NCBI GenBank assembly: GCA_905211345.1
Contig: CAJMAO010000031.1
Location: forward strand, 1 to 16,030
Direction: 5' to 3'
Origin: an uncultured Prevotella sp.
GTDB taxonomy: Bacteria; Bacteroidota; Bacteroidia; Bacteroidales; Bacteroidaceae
DNA length: 16,030 bases
Part shown: positions 1 to 7,352 of the stretch, piece by piece
Numbering within the stretch: position 1 is the stretch's first letter
How the letters are laid out: each line of letters opens with the position of its first letter
Position numbers and translations under genes: made by a program
The notes under the pieces: model-generated
The model's database searches: none
The model's input: the letters and a program-made list of their open reading frames with translations, nothing else
What the model was told of the DNA's origin: nothing

Positions 1-54
1 TAGAGCGTCGGATTCATAATCCGGAGGTCGTGGGTTCGGGTCCCACCCCCGCTA
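1..54 (+). tRNA. tRNA with CAT anticodon, 5' truncated (probably elongator tRNA-Met)
   Basis: The window opens inside the D-stem (GAGC at 3-6). The anticodon arm is TCGGA, a seven-base loop TTCATAA, then TCCGG, giving anticodon CAT at 18-20 region of the loop. The T-arm is GTGGG, loop TTCGGGT, CCCAC, followed by the acceptor strand CCCCGCT and discriminator A at 54. CCA is not encoded; the next bases are CAG. CAT is shared by elongator Met, initiator Met and lysidine-modified Ile; the GAGC D-stem favours elongator Met, but the missing acceptor 5' half prevents a firm choice. Confidence 0.85.
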
Positions 55-62
55 CAGAAGCT

Positions 63-92
63 AAAGGCCGAAGCGTTGCTTCGGCCTTTTTT
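63..92 (+). terminator. Intrinsic terminator of the tRNA transcript
   Basis: A perfect 12-bp stem (63-74 with 78-89) closes a GTT loop and runs into a T tract ending at 92. It sits nine bases past the tRNA, so it most likely ends the tRNA transcript. Confidence 0.88.
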
Positions 93-182
93 CATGCCCG
101 TTAACGACCGCTCGCATGGCGGTTTACCGCAAACGTCCATACGCACGGACTGCGGATGAACCCGAAAGGCGGCAAACGGCGT

Positions 183-279
183 TGCAAAAGGCCGTCTTTC
201 GCACGCCAAAAGGCCGTCTTTTACAAGCTAAAAGACGGCCTTTTATAACCATATTGACTATCAATAAGTTACAAGCAGG
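183..279 (-). repeat. Dispersed palindromic repeat element, copy 1
   Basis: Reading the minus strand, this stretch has a TGTAA-TT-TTGATA-TCAAT leader, then TTATAAAAGGCCG and further AAAAGACGGCCTTTT-type units. The same order of blocks recurs on the plus strand at 9841-9955. Within it, 208-223 and 229-244 form a perfect 16-bp stem with a five-base loop, and an extra half unit lies at 186-199. The T-rich arm ends on both strands mean the hairpin could end transcription of the minus-strand lipoprotein gene whose stop is at 340. No transposase is associated. The rest of the 55-339 gap shows only the tRNA terminator and nothing else I can identify. Confidence 0.75.
208..244. terminator. Bidirectional hairpin, possible terminator of the lipoprotein gene
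   Basis: A perfect 16-bp inverted repeat with loop CAAGC ends in TTTT on either strand. It is about 95 bases downstream of the minus-strand lipoprotein stop. It is part of the dispersed repeat, so a terminator role is an inference from shape and position. Confidence 0.5.
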
Positions 280-339
280 TAAAAACCAAGGCAGGACGAA
301 GCCGTTTGCCGTGTCTCGCCCTGCCGTGTCTCAATGTTT

Positions 340-1218
340 TTAATAGTCAGGTGTTTCACTTATCTTGCCATCAAGCGTCACTATCAGGTCCATGTTATAG
401 TTGTCAAGGTCTATCAGATAGTACGTCTCTCCCTGCGCTGTCTCGATAAGGTCGCAGTCGTCAATGCGCTTGCCCGGATACCGCGCCTCTACGGCCTGAC
501 GGATTTCGGTAGGAATGGAGCGTGTCATGTCGGTAGCGGTAAGCTGCCATGTGTACTGCAGGTTGAACAATATTTCCTTACTCTTGCCGTCGTGTATGAT
601 GTCAACCTCGTAGCCGTCATGCTCACGGTCGAAGTCTACCACCCTCGCCCCGGCGTAATTTCCGTCGATGAACGACTGTATCTCCGCAGGCAGGCGGTTG
701 CCCACCAAGCCTCCATGATTGCCTCCGCCTTCGCCCTGAATCTCACGGAACAGCGTGCCGTTGGCATCGAAATAAAGGTCGTAGTCAGGCTGTCCATGCT
801 TCTCTACCTCGATGATATAGAATGTTTCATACGCCGGACGCTGTATCTCGTCGATATCGTCTACCGCCCATTGTGTATGCGCGTATTCCGTTGCGGCATA
901 GCCGTCCTGAACGGCCTGGGGCAAAGCCTGCAGGTTGTGGCCGTAATCCACCTCGGTCATTACCCACTCGCCGGTCTCCGTAAACCACGCCTCGTGCTCC
1001 TTGTTGTCCTTCCAGAACTCGGCAACGTAATATCCGCCGGCCTCACGGTCCCACTCCACATGGCCCACGCCGGCGTATTTCTCACTGAACGCCCTTGTCG
1101 CGGCATCGGGCACGGGCACGTTGCCGTCATCGTCGTCACTGCACGACGCAAGTGCAAATACTCCAAAAGCACACGCCATCATCCATTTCATCAATTCCTT
1201 CGTCTTCATAATTGTCAT
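340..1218 (-). CDS. Putative surface lipoprotein with two PepSY-like domains
   Basis: The protein has 292 residues, with a short N-terminal signal and a lipobox L-A-S-C at residues 23-26. The lipidated Cys26 is followed by S-D-D-D-D, matching the Bacteroides lipoprotein export signal that sends lipoproteins to the cell surface. The mature part appears to hold two related beta-rich units, about 35-160 and 175-292, each with a D-R-E-x-x-G-Y-x-V core, an acidic 'LYFDANGTL' or 'LIVTLDGKI' strand and an L/I-P-x-x-(V/I)-(Q/R) helix. This is the style of the Bacteroidetes PepSY-like (BLIP-like) periplasmic family, whose function is generally unknown. ATG at 1209 (residue 4) is an equally good start. 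It is transcribed divergently from the pectinesterase-like gene and seems monocistronic. Fold assignment is from pattern, not from a search. Confidence 0.8.
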   Translation of the reverse strand: MTIMKTKELMKWMMACAFGVFALASCSDDDDGNVPVPDAATRAFSEKYAGVGHVEWDREAGGYYVAEFWKDNKEHEAWFTETGEWVMTEVDYGHNLQALPQAVQDGYAATEYAHTQWAVDDIDEIQRPAYETFYIIEVEKHGQPDYDLYFDANGTLFREIQGEGGGNHGGLVGNRLPAEIQSFIDGNYAGARVVDFDREHDGYEVDIIHDGKSKEILFNLQYTWQLTATDMTRSIPTEIRQAVEARYPGKRIDDCDLIETAQGETYYLIDLDNYNMDLIVTLDGKISETPDY

Positions 1219-1284
1219 GTTTTTTTAGGGTTTATAATTCTTTTCCTGTCGCCAAAACAGCGGTTTTACCGCCTGTTTCTGACG

Positions 1285-1313
1285 CAAAAGTATACGGCGA
1301 TTCTGAAAACAAA
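1285..1313 (-). promoter_or_regulatory. Candidate promoter for the PepSY-like lipoprotein
   Basis: On the minus strand TACTTTTG (1285-1292) fits the Bacteroidetes -7 motif TAnnTTTG. A TTTG lies 17 bases further upstream (1310-1313), slightly closer than the usual 19-21. The 325-base gap 1219-1543 otherwise holds the divergent plus-strand promoter and a small CCATGT/ACATGG hairpin at 1412-1432 of unknown meaning. Confidence 0.5.
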
Positions 1314-1484
1314 CTGAAATATCTTAATATTTTTGCAATATCTTATACAAAATTCCACGTACACACTACAGGCGGGAGTTTTCATACATTATTAATTAAG
1401 CGGACATGAACCCATGTTTAATTTATACATGGTGATTGCAAAGTAAGTACACAGAAAAAAAGCGATTAACTTAGGAAAAATCCG

Positions 1485-1492
1485 TATCTTTG
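1485..1492 (+). promoter_or_regulatory. Candidate -7 promoter element for the pectinesterase-like gene
   Basis: TATCTTTG matches TAnnTTTG exactly and lies 51 bases before the ATG at 1544. No clear TTTG is found at the -33 position, where the sequence is A-rich. Confidence 0.55.
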
Positions 1493-1543
1493 CAATAATT
1501 ACCTTAAGTTACAATATCAATTAACCAAAACGAAAAGAGAAAA

Positions 1544-2866
1544 ATGGGAAAGAAAAGACTTGCAACGACCGTCGTGGCGATGGCCGTATCAGCCCTTGCA
1601 ACGGCAACGACGGCAGCGGGGCAAGACGTAAGCGGAAAAGTAAACAAGACGTTGTACGACTTCGTCGTGCCCGACAACGGTTCGTTTACGGAGGCCGTGG
1701 CGGCCGCCGAAAGGCGAAGCGACACGTCAAAACGTTTCCGCATATTCATCAAACAAGGACATTATGTGATACCGGCCAGTAAAACCGAGACAATATTAGG
1801 TTACGACAGCGTGGCGTATCCAAGTCCGATCACCCGCATAACGACACCCAACGTATCAATCATTGGCGAAGGCATGGACAACACGTCGATAGTGAACACC
1901 GTGCCACAAGTTGAGCTCAACAGCAAATACGGGCCGCAATGCCCGATAGAAGGACTGCACAAGAACCAGACCTTGGACATAGGCAGGAAGGCCGTAAACA
2001 CCTACATACAAGACCTGACAATAAGGAGCGGTATGAAAGACAGGCGCGGACGCAACGGCGCCCTTGAAGACGCATCAGACAAAACCGTATGCAAGGACGT
2101 ATGCCTTGCCGGCTATCAGGACACTTACCTTTCCAACAACAATAAGGGACGCTTCTATTTCGAGGGCGGAAGGCTGCGCGGCAACACCGACTACTTGTGC
2201 GGCAAGGGCGACGTGTTTTACAACGGCGTTGAACTGATGGTATGCGGCGGCGGTTATATCTGTGCGCCGTCAACACCGAGGAAATACGGCTACGTGTTCA
2301 GCGGATGCACGATTAAAGGCGAGAATCCCGAAGGCATAGAAGGCCGGTACACGCTCGGCCGGCCGTGGGGCAAGGGCACACCGACGGCCATTTACATAAA
2401 CACCATAATGAAAGTGGCCCCACGGCCCGACGGCTGGAACGAGATGAGCGGCGGCTGGCCGGCACGATTCGCCGAGTACAACTCTGTTAGAGCCGACGGC
2501 ACGGTTATCAGCCTCGACTGTCGCAAGAACACTTTTGGCGACGGGCACGCCAACAACCCCGTGCTCACGGCAGGCGAAGCGGCCGTGATGACGATAGAGA
2601 ATGTCATGGGAGGCGATGACGGATGGAATCCCACCGAGGCCACGCGACAAGCTGACGCACCGGAAAACGTGACGCTTGACGGCACAACACTCACATGGGA
2701 CGACAATGACGGAGCGCTGTGCTGGGCCGTATGCAAGGACGGTAAGGTAACCGGCTTCACCATACAACCTACTTATACCGTCGATGACACAGCGGCGGAG
2801 TACTCGGTGCGTGCAGCCAATGAAATGGGCGGTCTTGGCGACGCGGCCGCGGCGGAACGCCGTTAA
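1544..2866 (+). CDS. Secreted pectin methylesterase-family protein (CE8-like) with C-terminal FN3-like domain
   Basis: The 440-residue protein starts with a signal peptide (about 1-26, ending A-A-G-Q) and then a right-handed beta-helix esterase domain of about 36-355. Family hallmarks are visible: G-Y-Q-D-T-Y-L with the catalytic-type Q192-D193, G-N-T-D-Y-L-C-G with D216, and L-G-R-P-W with R273 and W275. These match the two catalytic aspartates and the arginine of pectinesterases, which demethylate homogalacturonan. The region aligned to the usual Q-A-V-A-L oxyanion motif reads R-N-G-A-L (about 170-174), so that glutamine is not seen. Residues about 371-436 look like one fibronectin-type III domain (P-E-N-V-T-L-D-G-T-T-L-T-W). 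It stands alone, with no SusC/D or lyase gene beside it. Expected in the periplasm or outside. Substrate could be another esterified polysaccharide. Confidence 0.82.
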   Translation: MGKKRLATTVVAMAVSALATATTAAGQDVSGKVNKTLYDFVVPDNGSFTEAVAAAERRSDTSKRFRIFIKQGHYVIPASKTETILGYDSVAYPSPITRITTPNVSIIGEGMDNTSIVNTVPQVELNSKYGPQCPIEGLHKNQTLDIGRKAVNTYIQDLTIRSGMKDRRGRNGALEDASDKTVCKDVCLAGYQDTYLSNNNKGRFYFEGGRLRGNTDYLCGKGDVFYNGVELMVCGGGYICAPSTPRKYGYVFSGCTIKGENPEGIEGRYTLGRPWGKGTPTAIYINTIMKVAPRPDGWNEMSGGWPARFAEYNSVRADGTVISLDCRKNTFGDGHANNPVLTAGEAAVMTIENVMGGDDGWNPTEATRQADAPENVTLDGTTLTWDDNDGALCWAVCKDGKVTGFTIQPTYTVDDTAAEYSVRAANEMGGLGDAAAAERR

Positions 2867-2895
2867 GCACAATAAATACAGTTTCAGGCGTTTTG

Positions 2896-2928
2896 TTTGC
2901 GCCGCGTCAGATTTTTGTCTTACCTTTG
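2896..2928 (+). promoter_or_regulatory. Bacteroidetes-type promoter of the sulfhydrylase gene
   Basis: TTTG at 2896-2899 and TACCTTTG at 2921-2928 are separated by 21 bases, the classical sigma-ABfr arrangement. The start codon follows 73 bases later; this leader is too short for a usual SAM riboswitch and none is seen. Confidence 0.75.
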
Positions 2929-3001
2929 CAGGTACACAATAAAACACGAGGCAACATAACCGGAGCCTCTACATTTACATTAAAAACAACAGGTAACGAC
3001 A

Positions 3002-4285
3002 ATGGAAAAGAAACTGAAGACAGCCACGCTCTGCGTCCGCGGAGGGTGGAAACCCAAGAACGGCGAGCCCGTACAGCCGCCGATAGTACAGAGCACGACA
3101 TTCAAATATGACGACAGCGACGAGATGGGGATGCTTTTCGACCTGAAAAAGGAAGGATATTTCTACACCCGACTGCAGAATCCCACCAACGACGCCGTGG
3201 CCGCCAAGATAGCCGCGCTCGAGGGAGGTGTGGGTGCCATGCTCACGTCGTCGGGTCAGGCGGCAAACTTCTACGCAGTGTTCAACATCTGCGGCGCAGG
3301 CGACCACTTCGTCACTTCCAACGAAATTTACGGCGGCACGTACAACCTGTTCGGCGTGACGATGAAGAAACTCGGCATAGAGTGCACCTTCGTAAGTCCC
3401 GAAGCCAGCGAGGAGGAGATACAGGCGGCTTTCCGTCCGAACACTAAAGCCCTGTTCGGCGAGACTATATCAAACCCCGGATGTAAGATACTCGACATCG
3501 AGAAGTTCGCGCGCATAGCGCATAAGAACGGCGTACCGCTCATCATCGACAACACGTTCGCGACCCCGGTAAACTGCCGTCCGTTCGAATGGGGGTGCGA
3601 CATCGTAACCCATTCAACCACGAAATACATGGACGGACACGCCACGCAGGTGGGTGGATGCGTGGTTGACAGCGGAAACTTCGACTGGGACGCGTATGCC
3701 GACAAGTTCCCGGGACTGACCACTCCCGACGACAGTTATCACGGACTGACCTACACCAAGGCGTTCGGCAAGATGGCATACATGACTAAGCTCGTGGCCC
3801 AGCTCATGCGCGACCTCGGTTCTATACCGTCGCCTCACAACGCGTTCATGCTCAACATCGGCCTTGAGACACTCCACCTACGCATGCGTCAGCATTGCGA
3901 GAACGCCCAGCGTGTTGCCGAATTCCTGAATGACGACCCTCGCGTGGCATGGGTTCGTTACTGCGGACTGAAAGGAGACGAGGACTACGAGCTCGGGCGT
4001 AAGTATCTGCCTGACGGGTCATGCGGCGTAATGTCGCTTGGACTAAAAGGCAACCGCGACACTGCCGTGAAGTTCATGGACTCGCTCAAGCTGATACATA
4101 TCGCCACGCACGTGGCCGACGCACGCTCGTGTGTTCTGCACCCTGCAAGCCACACGCACCGCCAGCTTAGTGACGAACAACTGCGCGAGGCCGGCATAGC
4201 CCCCGACCTGATACGCCTGTCGGTCGGCATCGAGGACGTGGACGACATAATCGACGACTTGAAACAGGCGCTGGCGCAGATTTGA
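3002..4285 (+). CDS. metY: O-acetylhomoserine sulfhydrylase-type PLP enzyme (Cys/Met metabolism family)
   Basis: The 427-residue protein belongs to the Cys/Met metabolism PLP enzymes. Visible family features are Y-x-R near 55-57 in a Y-T-R-L-Q-N-P-T segment, the S-S-G-Q-A-A phosphate-binding loop at 83-88, D183 in I-I-D-N-T-F that would hold the pyridine nitrogen, the PLP lysine K208 in S-T-T-K-Y-M-D-G-H, and a C-terminal R-L-S-V-G-I-E-D segment for the substrate carboxylate. Length and the internal insertion around 220-250 (W-D-A-Y-x-D-K-F-P-G-L) favour the O-acetylhomoserine sulfhydrylase branch, which makes homocysteine from O-acetylhomoserine and sulfide, over the shorter cystathionine gamma-synthases and methionine gamma-lyases. 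It has its own promoter and is followed by a large inverted repeat. The cytosolic role in methionine synthesis is inferred from family; the symbol is tentative. Confidence 0.88.
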   Translation: MEKKLKTATLCVRGGWKPKNGEPVQPPIVQSTTFKYDDSDEMGMLFDLKKEGYFYTRLQNPTNDAVAAKIAALEGGVGAMLTSSGQAANFYAVFNICGAGDHFVTSNEIYGGTYNLFGVTMKKLGIECTFVSPEASEEEIQAAFRPNTKALFGETISNPGCKILDIEKFARIAHKNGVPLIIDNTFATPVNCRPFEWGCDIVTHSTTKYMDGHATQVGGCVVDSGNFDWDAYADKFPGLTTPDDSYHGLTYTKAFGKMAYMTKLVAQLMRDLGSIPSPHNAFMLNIGLETLHLRMRQHCENAQRVAEFLNDDPRVAWVRYCGLKGDEDYELGRKYLPDGSCGVMSLGLKGNRDTAVKFMDSLKLIHIATHVADARSCVLHPASHTHRQLSDEQLREAGIAPDLIRLSVGIEDVDDIIDDLKQALAQI

Positions 4286-4288
4286 TAG

Positions 4289-4465
4289 ATATTAAAAGGT
4301 AAAAAAGTAAAAAGGTAAAACGGTAAAAGAAGGTGGCATTGACAAATATGTCTGTCACAATGCAACATAACAGCTACGCTCTTTTTTACTGTTTTGCCTT
4401 TTTACCGTTTCACCTTTTAATAGCTCTTTTTACCGTTTTTCCGTTTTACTTTTTTACCTTTAAGC
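4289..4465. repeat. Imperfect inverted repeat made of iterated GGTAAAA-type units
   Basis: The left arm (about 4289-4333) is four to five copies of a 7-8 base unit near RGGTAAAA. Two successive right arms (about 4380-4423 and 4424-4462) carry the complement of the same units, so either can pair with the left arm. A small nested hairpin sits in the middle (GCATTGACA at about 4336-4344 against TGTCACAATGC at 4353-4363). It lies just after the sulfhydrylase stop, so it may act as its terminator. The remaining part of the 4286-4610 gap contains the gdhA promoter. Confidence 0.75.
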
Positions 4466-4535
4466 TCCCTTTTCTTGTTCTATTGTGAAAAAGTACAAAA
4501 AGCAAGTAGCATAAGTCAATTATTCATGTTTTTCC

Positions 4536-4566
4536 TTTGCCGTTACATTTGAAAAACCTATATTTG
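4536..4566 (+). promoter_or_regulatory. Bacteroidetes-type promoter of gdhA
   Basis: TTTG at 4536-4539 and TATATTTG at 4559-4566 are 19 bases apart, an almost ideal match. The gdhA ATG is 45 bases downstream. Confidence 0.78.
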
Positions 4567-4610
4567 CACAAGAACTATGACACAATGTTAGTTTAACTAA
4601 AACTTATACT

Positions 4611-5948
4611 ATGGAAGTCGAAAAAATAATGCAAGATCTGGAGCAGAAGCATCCGGGCGAAGCCGAGTATTTGCAGGCCGTAAGGGAAGTGTTGCTGTCA
4701 ATCAAAGACGTTTACAACCAGCATCCCGAGTTCGAGAAGGCAAAACTTATAGAGCGTCTCGTTGAGCCGGAGCGCGTCGTTACGTTCCGCGTTCCTTGGG
4801 TTGACGACAAGGGCGAAGTGCATGTAAACATCGGTTACCGCGTTCAGTTCAACAGCGCCATCGGCCCGTATAAGGGCGGTTTGCGTTTCCATCCGTCGGT
4901 AAACCTCTCCATACTGAAGTTCTTAGGCTTTGAGCAGACATTCAAGAACGCGCTTACCACGCTGCCGATGGGCGGCGGCAAGGGCGGTTCCGACTTCTCT
5001 CTGCGCGGCCGCAGCGATGCTGAGGTTATGCGTTTCTGCCAAGCCTTTATGACAGAACTTTACCGCCATATCGGTCCCGACGAGGATGTTCCGGCCGGAG
5101 ACATCGGTGTAGGCGCACGCGAAATAGGCTACCTGTTCGGTATGTACAAAAAACTTACCCACAAATGGGGCGGTGTCCTTACGGGCAAAGGGCTCGAATG
5201 GGGAGGCTCTAAGATACGTCCGGAGGCTACGGGCTTCGGCGCACTCTATTTCGTCAACCAGATGTTGCAGACCCACGGATACGACATCAAGGGCAAGACA
5301 GTGGCAATAAGCGGTTTCGGCAACGTGGCATGGGGTGCGGCGACAAAGGCAACCCAGCTCGGAGCGAAGGTCATCACCATATCGGGGCCTGACGGATACA
5401 TCTATGATCCTGACGGAATCAGCGGCGAAAAGATTGACTACATGCTTGAGCTTCGCGCCAGCGGCAACGACGTTTGCCAGCCTTATGCAGACCAGTTCCC
5501 CGGCTCCAAGTTCATTCCGGGTCGCAAGCCATGGGAAGTTAAGTGCGACATCGCACTGCCGTGCGCTACCCAGAACGAGGTAAGCGGCGAAGACGCTGAC
5601 ATGCTTTTGGCCAATAAGCCGATATGCGTGGCCGAAGTTTCCAACATGGGATGCAGCGAGGAGGCCGTCCAGAAATTCATCGCCGCCAAGCAGCTATTTG
5701 CTCCCGGCAAAGCCGTAAACGCCGGAGGCGTGGCTACATCGGGTCTTGAGATGACGCAGAATGCCATCCGCCTGAGCTGGAGCGAGGCCGAAGTGGACGA
5801 GAAACTACACCAAATCATGCACAATATCCATGAGCAATGCGTCAAATACGGACGTGAAAGCGAGGATTATGTAGACTACGTCAAGGGTGCTAACATTGCC
5901 GGCTTCATGAAGGTTGCCAACGCAATGATGGCTCAAGGCATAGTATAA
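4611..5948 (+). CDS. gdhA: NADP-type glutamate dehydrogenase
   Basis: The 445-residue length is that of hexameric glutamate dehydrogenases, which interconvert 2-oxoglutarate plus ammonia and glutamate in the cytosol. The N-terminal catalytic domain shows G-P-Y-K-G-G-L-R-F-H-P (85-95), the active-site lysine K124 in L-P-M-G-G-G-K-G-G-S-D-F, and D164 in P-A-G-D-I-G. The C-terminal Rossmann domain has the G-F-G-N-V-A loop (235-240). A serine-glycine (S258-G259) after the second strand, rather than an acidic residue, favours NADPH use and thus ammonia assimilation. It has a strong promoter of its own. The RlpA-family gene starts 14 bases after the stop, so read-through into that gene is likely. 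No truncation or frameshift is seen. Confidence 0.95.
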   Translation: MEVEKIMQDLEQKHPGEAEYLQAVREVLLSIKDVYNQHPEFEKAKLIERLVEPERVVTFRVPWVDDKGEVHVNIGYRVQFNSAIGPYKGGLRFHPSVNLSILKFLGFEQTFKNALTTLPMGGGKGGSDFSLRGRSDAEVMRFCQAFMTELYRHIGPDEDVPAGDIGVGAREIGYLFGMYKKLTHKWGGVLTGKGLEWGGSKIRPEATGFGALYFVNQMLQTHGYDIKGKTVAISGFGNVAWGAATKATQLGAKVITISGPDGYIYDPDGISGEKIDYMLELRASGNDVCQPYADQFPGSKFIPGRKPWEVKCDIALPCATQNEVSGEDADMLLANKPICVAEVSNMGCSEEAVQKFIAAKQLFAPGKAVNAGGVATSGLEMTQNAIRLSWSEAEVDEKLHQIMHNIHEQCVKYGRESEDYVDYVKGANIAGFMKVANAMMAQGIV

Positions 5949-5962
5949 ACCGAAAGAAAAGT

Positions 5963-6502
5963 GTGATACCAAAACTTTTTCTCATAATACTTTTTAGCTT
6001 GACTGGCTGTATCCTTCTTCCCGCACAGGAGAAGGGTATAGCCAGTTATTATGCCAACCGGCTGCACGGAAGGCGCATGAGCGACGGCACACGCTACCAC
6101 CGCGACAGCCTTACATGCGCACACAAACGCTATCCGCTGGGAACCATGCTCAAGGTTACCAACCTGAAAAACAACAAGAGCGTGATAGTGAAAGTGACAG
6201 ACCGTTGCGGAAGCCGCCGCATTATCGACCTTTCTTACGCTGCGGCGAAACAACTCGGAATGATTTCGTCGGGATTAGCGATGGTGAAAGTAGAAAAATA
6301 TACCATGCCGTTGGGCGTTCCGTTCAAACCAACAGACAATATCGACCTACCTGAACTTGATTTTGAGATAACTGAAAAGAACGATGACATAACGCCGATT
6401 TGGATGAAAACCGACGACGAACGTAAGGCCACACACGAAATCAAGACGCAAAACAGACACGACACAAAAACCTCTAACCGACACAAAAGAAGAAAACAAT
6501 AA
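5963..6502 (+). CDS. RlpA-family septal ring/peptidoglycan-associated lipoprotein with DPBB domain
   Basis: The 179-residue protein starts at a GTG; no in-frame ATG exists between the gdhA stop and the signal sequence, and an A/G-rich GAAAGAAAA precedes the GTG. The signal ends in a lipobox L-T-G-C (13-16), though an A-Q-E cleavage at 21-23 is also possible. Residues about 25-116 form the RlpA double-psi beta-barrel: A-S-Y-Y, S-D-G-T-R-Y, T-C-A-H-K-R-Y-P-L-G-T and V-K-V-T-D-R, with D80 at the catalytic-type aspartate, then R-I-I-D-L-S-Y-A-A-A. The usual D-R-G-P-F-x-x-G-R loop is shortened to D-R-C-G-S-R-R. Pseudomonas RlpA cleaves naked glycan strands at septa; activity here is uncertain. The tail from 130 on is charged and ends with a basic His/Arg/Lys stretch; no SPOR domain is present. 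Likely co-transcribed with gdhA. Confidence 0.82.
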   Translation: MIPKLFLIILFSLTGCILLPAQEKGIASYYANRLHGRRMSDGTRYHRDSLTCAHKRYPLGTMLKVTNLKNNKSVIVKVTDRCGSRRIIDLSYAAAKQLGMISSGLAMVKVEKYTMPLGVPFKPTDNIDLPELDFEITEKNDDITPIWMKTDDERKATHEIKTQNRHDTKTSNRHKRRKQ

Positions 6503-6561
6503 TCCGTTTTGCCGCTCGTGATACAAAAGATTGCGACAAAACACATTTTTATTCATATCCG

Positions 6562-6593
6562 TTTGGTTTATATTATAAACTTATTTATCTTTG
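6562..6593 (+). promoter_or_regulatory. Bacteroidetes-type promoter of the membrane protein/regulator pair
   Basis: TTTG at 6562-6565 and TATCTTTG at 6586-6593 are 20 bases apart. The ATG is 109 bases after the -7 motif, leaving a long A-rich leader. Nothing else is evident in 6503-6701. Confidence 0.72.
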
Positions 6594-6701
6594 TATTGTA
6601 AGCAAACGGGAATCCGTGTCATGCCATAACACAGCAGTTATAATATCCAAACAAAAGCCAAAAGGCAAAATGCCTACAAACAAAAAACAACCGCATAAAT
6701 T

Positions 6702-7322
6702 ATGGAAAACAACGAGAAACTGACTGCCGAACGCAGTCTTGAAGTGATAAGCGAGGCCATCAAGGCCAGCCGCCGTGAGGCCGGACGCAGCGTGGGAACA
6801 TTGATGACGGTGTGGGGAACGCTCGCCTTAGTAACAGGATGTGCCGTAGCATGGCTTTGGAGCGCTACCGGCGACAGCCGTTGGAACTGGCTTTGGGCTG
6901 CAGCCGCACTGGCGGCATACATCAATTACAGGCATATAGAAAAACAAGAAAGGCTTAGACATACAGCCGATACGTTCGCAACGAAAGTCATCAAGTGGAT
7001 CTGGAGCACGTTTTTCGGTGTCACCGCGGGCGCAGTAATATTCAGTTTTGACTTCGTCTACGACGAAACCGCCGTAGCACACCTGACAATTTATCCAATA
7101 ATCATATTCCTGCTGACACTCGCAAGCGGAACAACCGCCATGATAACAAGCAACGGAGCCGGATGCGGAAGCGCCATAATGGCGGCGTATATGGCGAAAG
7201 CCGCAGCCGAGGAAGGCGGCTGCGCGCAAGCTGTATGCATGGCCGCGGCATGTGTATTCGCGCTGCTGATACCCGGTCTTTTAATGAAATACAAGACATG
7301 GATGAACAAGCAACAACAATAG
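6702..7322 (+). CDS. Multi-pass inner-membrane protein of unknown function
   Basis: I do not recognise a named family. The 206-residue protein begins with a charged helix (1-30, rich in Glu, Lys and Arg) and then shows hydrophobic segments at about 32-53, 60-77, 98-118, 127-147 and 173-195, with a short Gly/Ala/Ser-rich stretch between 148 and 170. A basic segment (79-97) separates the second and third helices. It is followed after 30 bases by a small winged-helix regulator on the same strand, and no terminator is seen between them. Such membrane protein plus HTH pairs are common in Bacteroidetes and suggest that the regulator controls the pair or that the membrane protein is its target. The role is unknown. 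Confidence 0.75.
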   Translation: MENNEKLTAERSLEVISEAIKASRREAGRSVGTLMTVWGTLALVTGCAVAWLWSATGDSRWNWLWAAAALAAYINYRHIEKQERLRHTADTFATKVIKWIWSTFFGVTAGAVIFSFDFVYDETAVAHLTIYPIIIFLLTLASGTTAMITSNGAGCGSAIMAAYMAKAAAEEGGCAQAVCMAAACVFALLIPGLLMKYKTWMNKQQQ

Positions 7323-7352
7323 CACTTGTAAACAAGGCTAAAAAACACCGAC

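Noticed and set aside
116..343. A 75-codon open frame in the gap after the tRNA
   Set aside because: It is mostly repeat sequence and its protein is basic and low-complexity; no promoter or family pattern.
334..1317. A 327-codon open frame antisense to the PepSY-like lipoprotein
   Set aside because: It is the complement of a convincing lipoprotein gene, has no recognisable motif, signal or promoter, and its composition is that of an antisense shadow.
2929..3001. Possible SAM riboswitch before the methionine-pathway gene
   Set aside because: Only 73 bases separate the promoter from the ATG and no paired helices of a SAM aptamer are seen.
4289..4465. Possible CRISPR array because of the regular short units
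   Set aside because: The units are 7-8 bases without spacers of constant length, and the second half is the complement; no cas genes are present.
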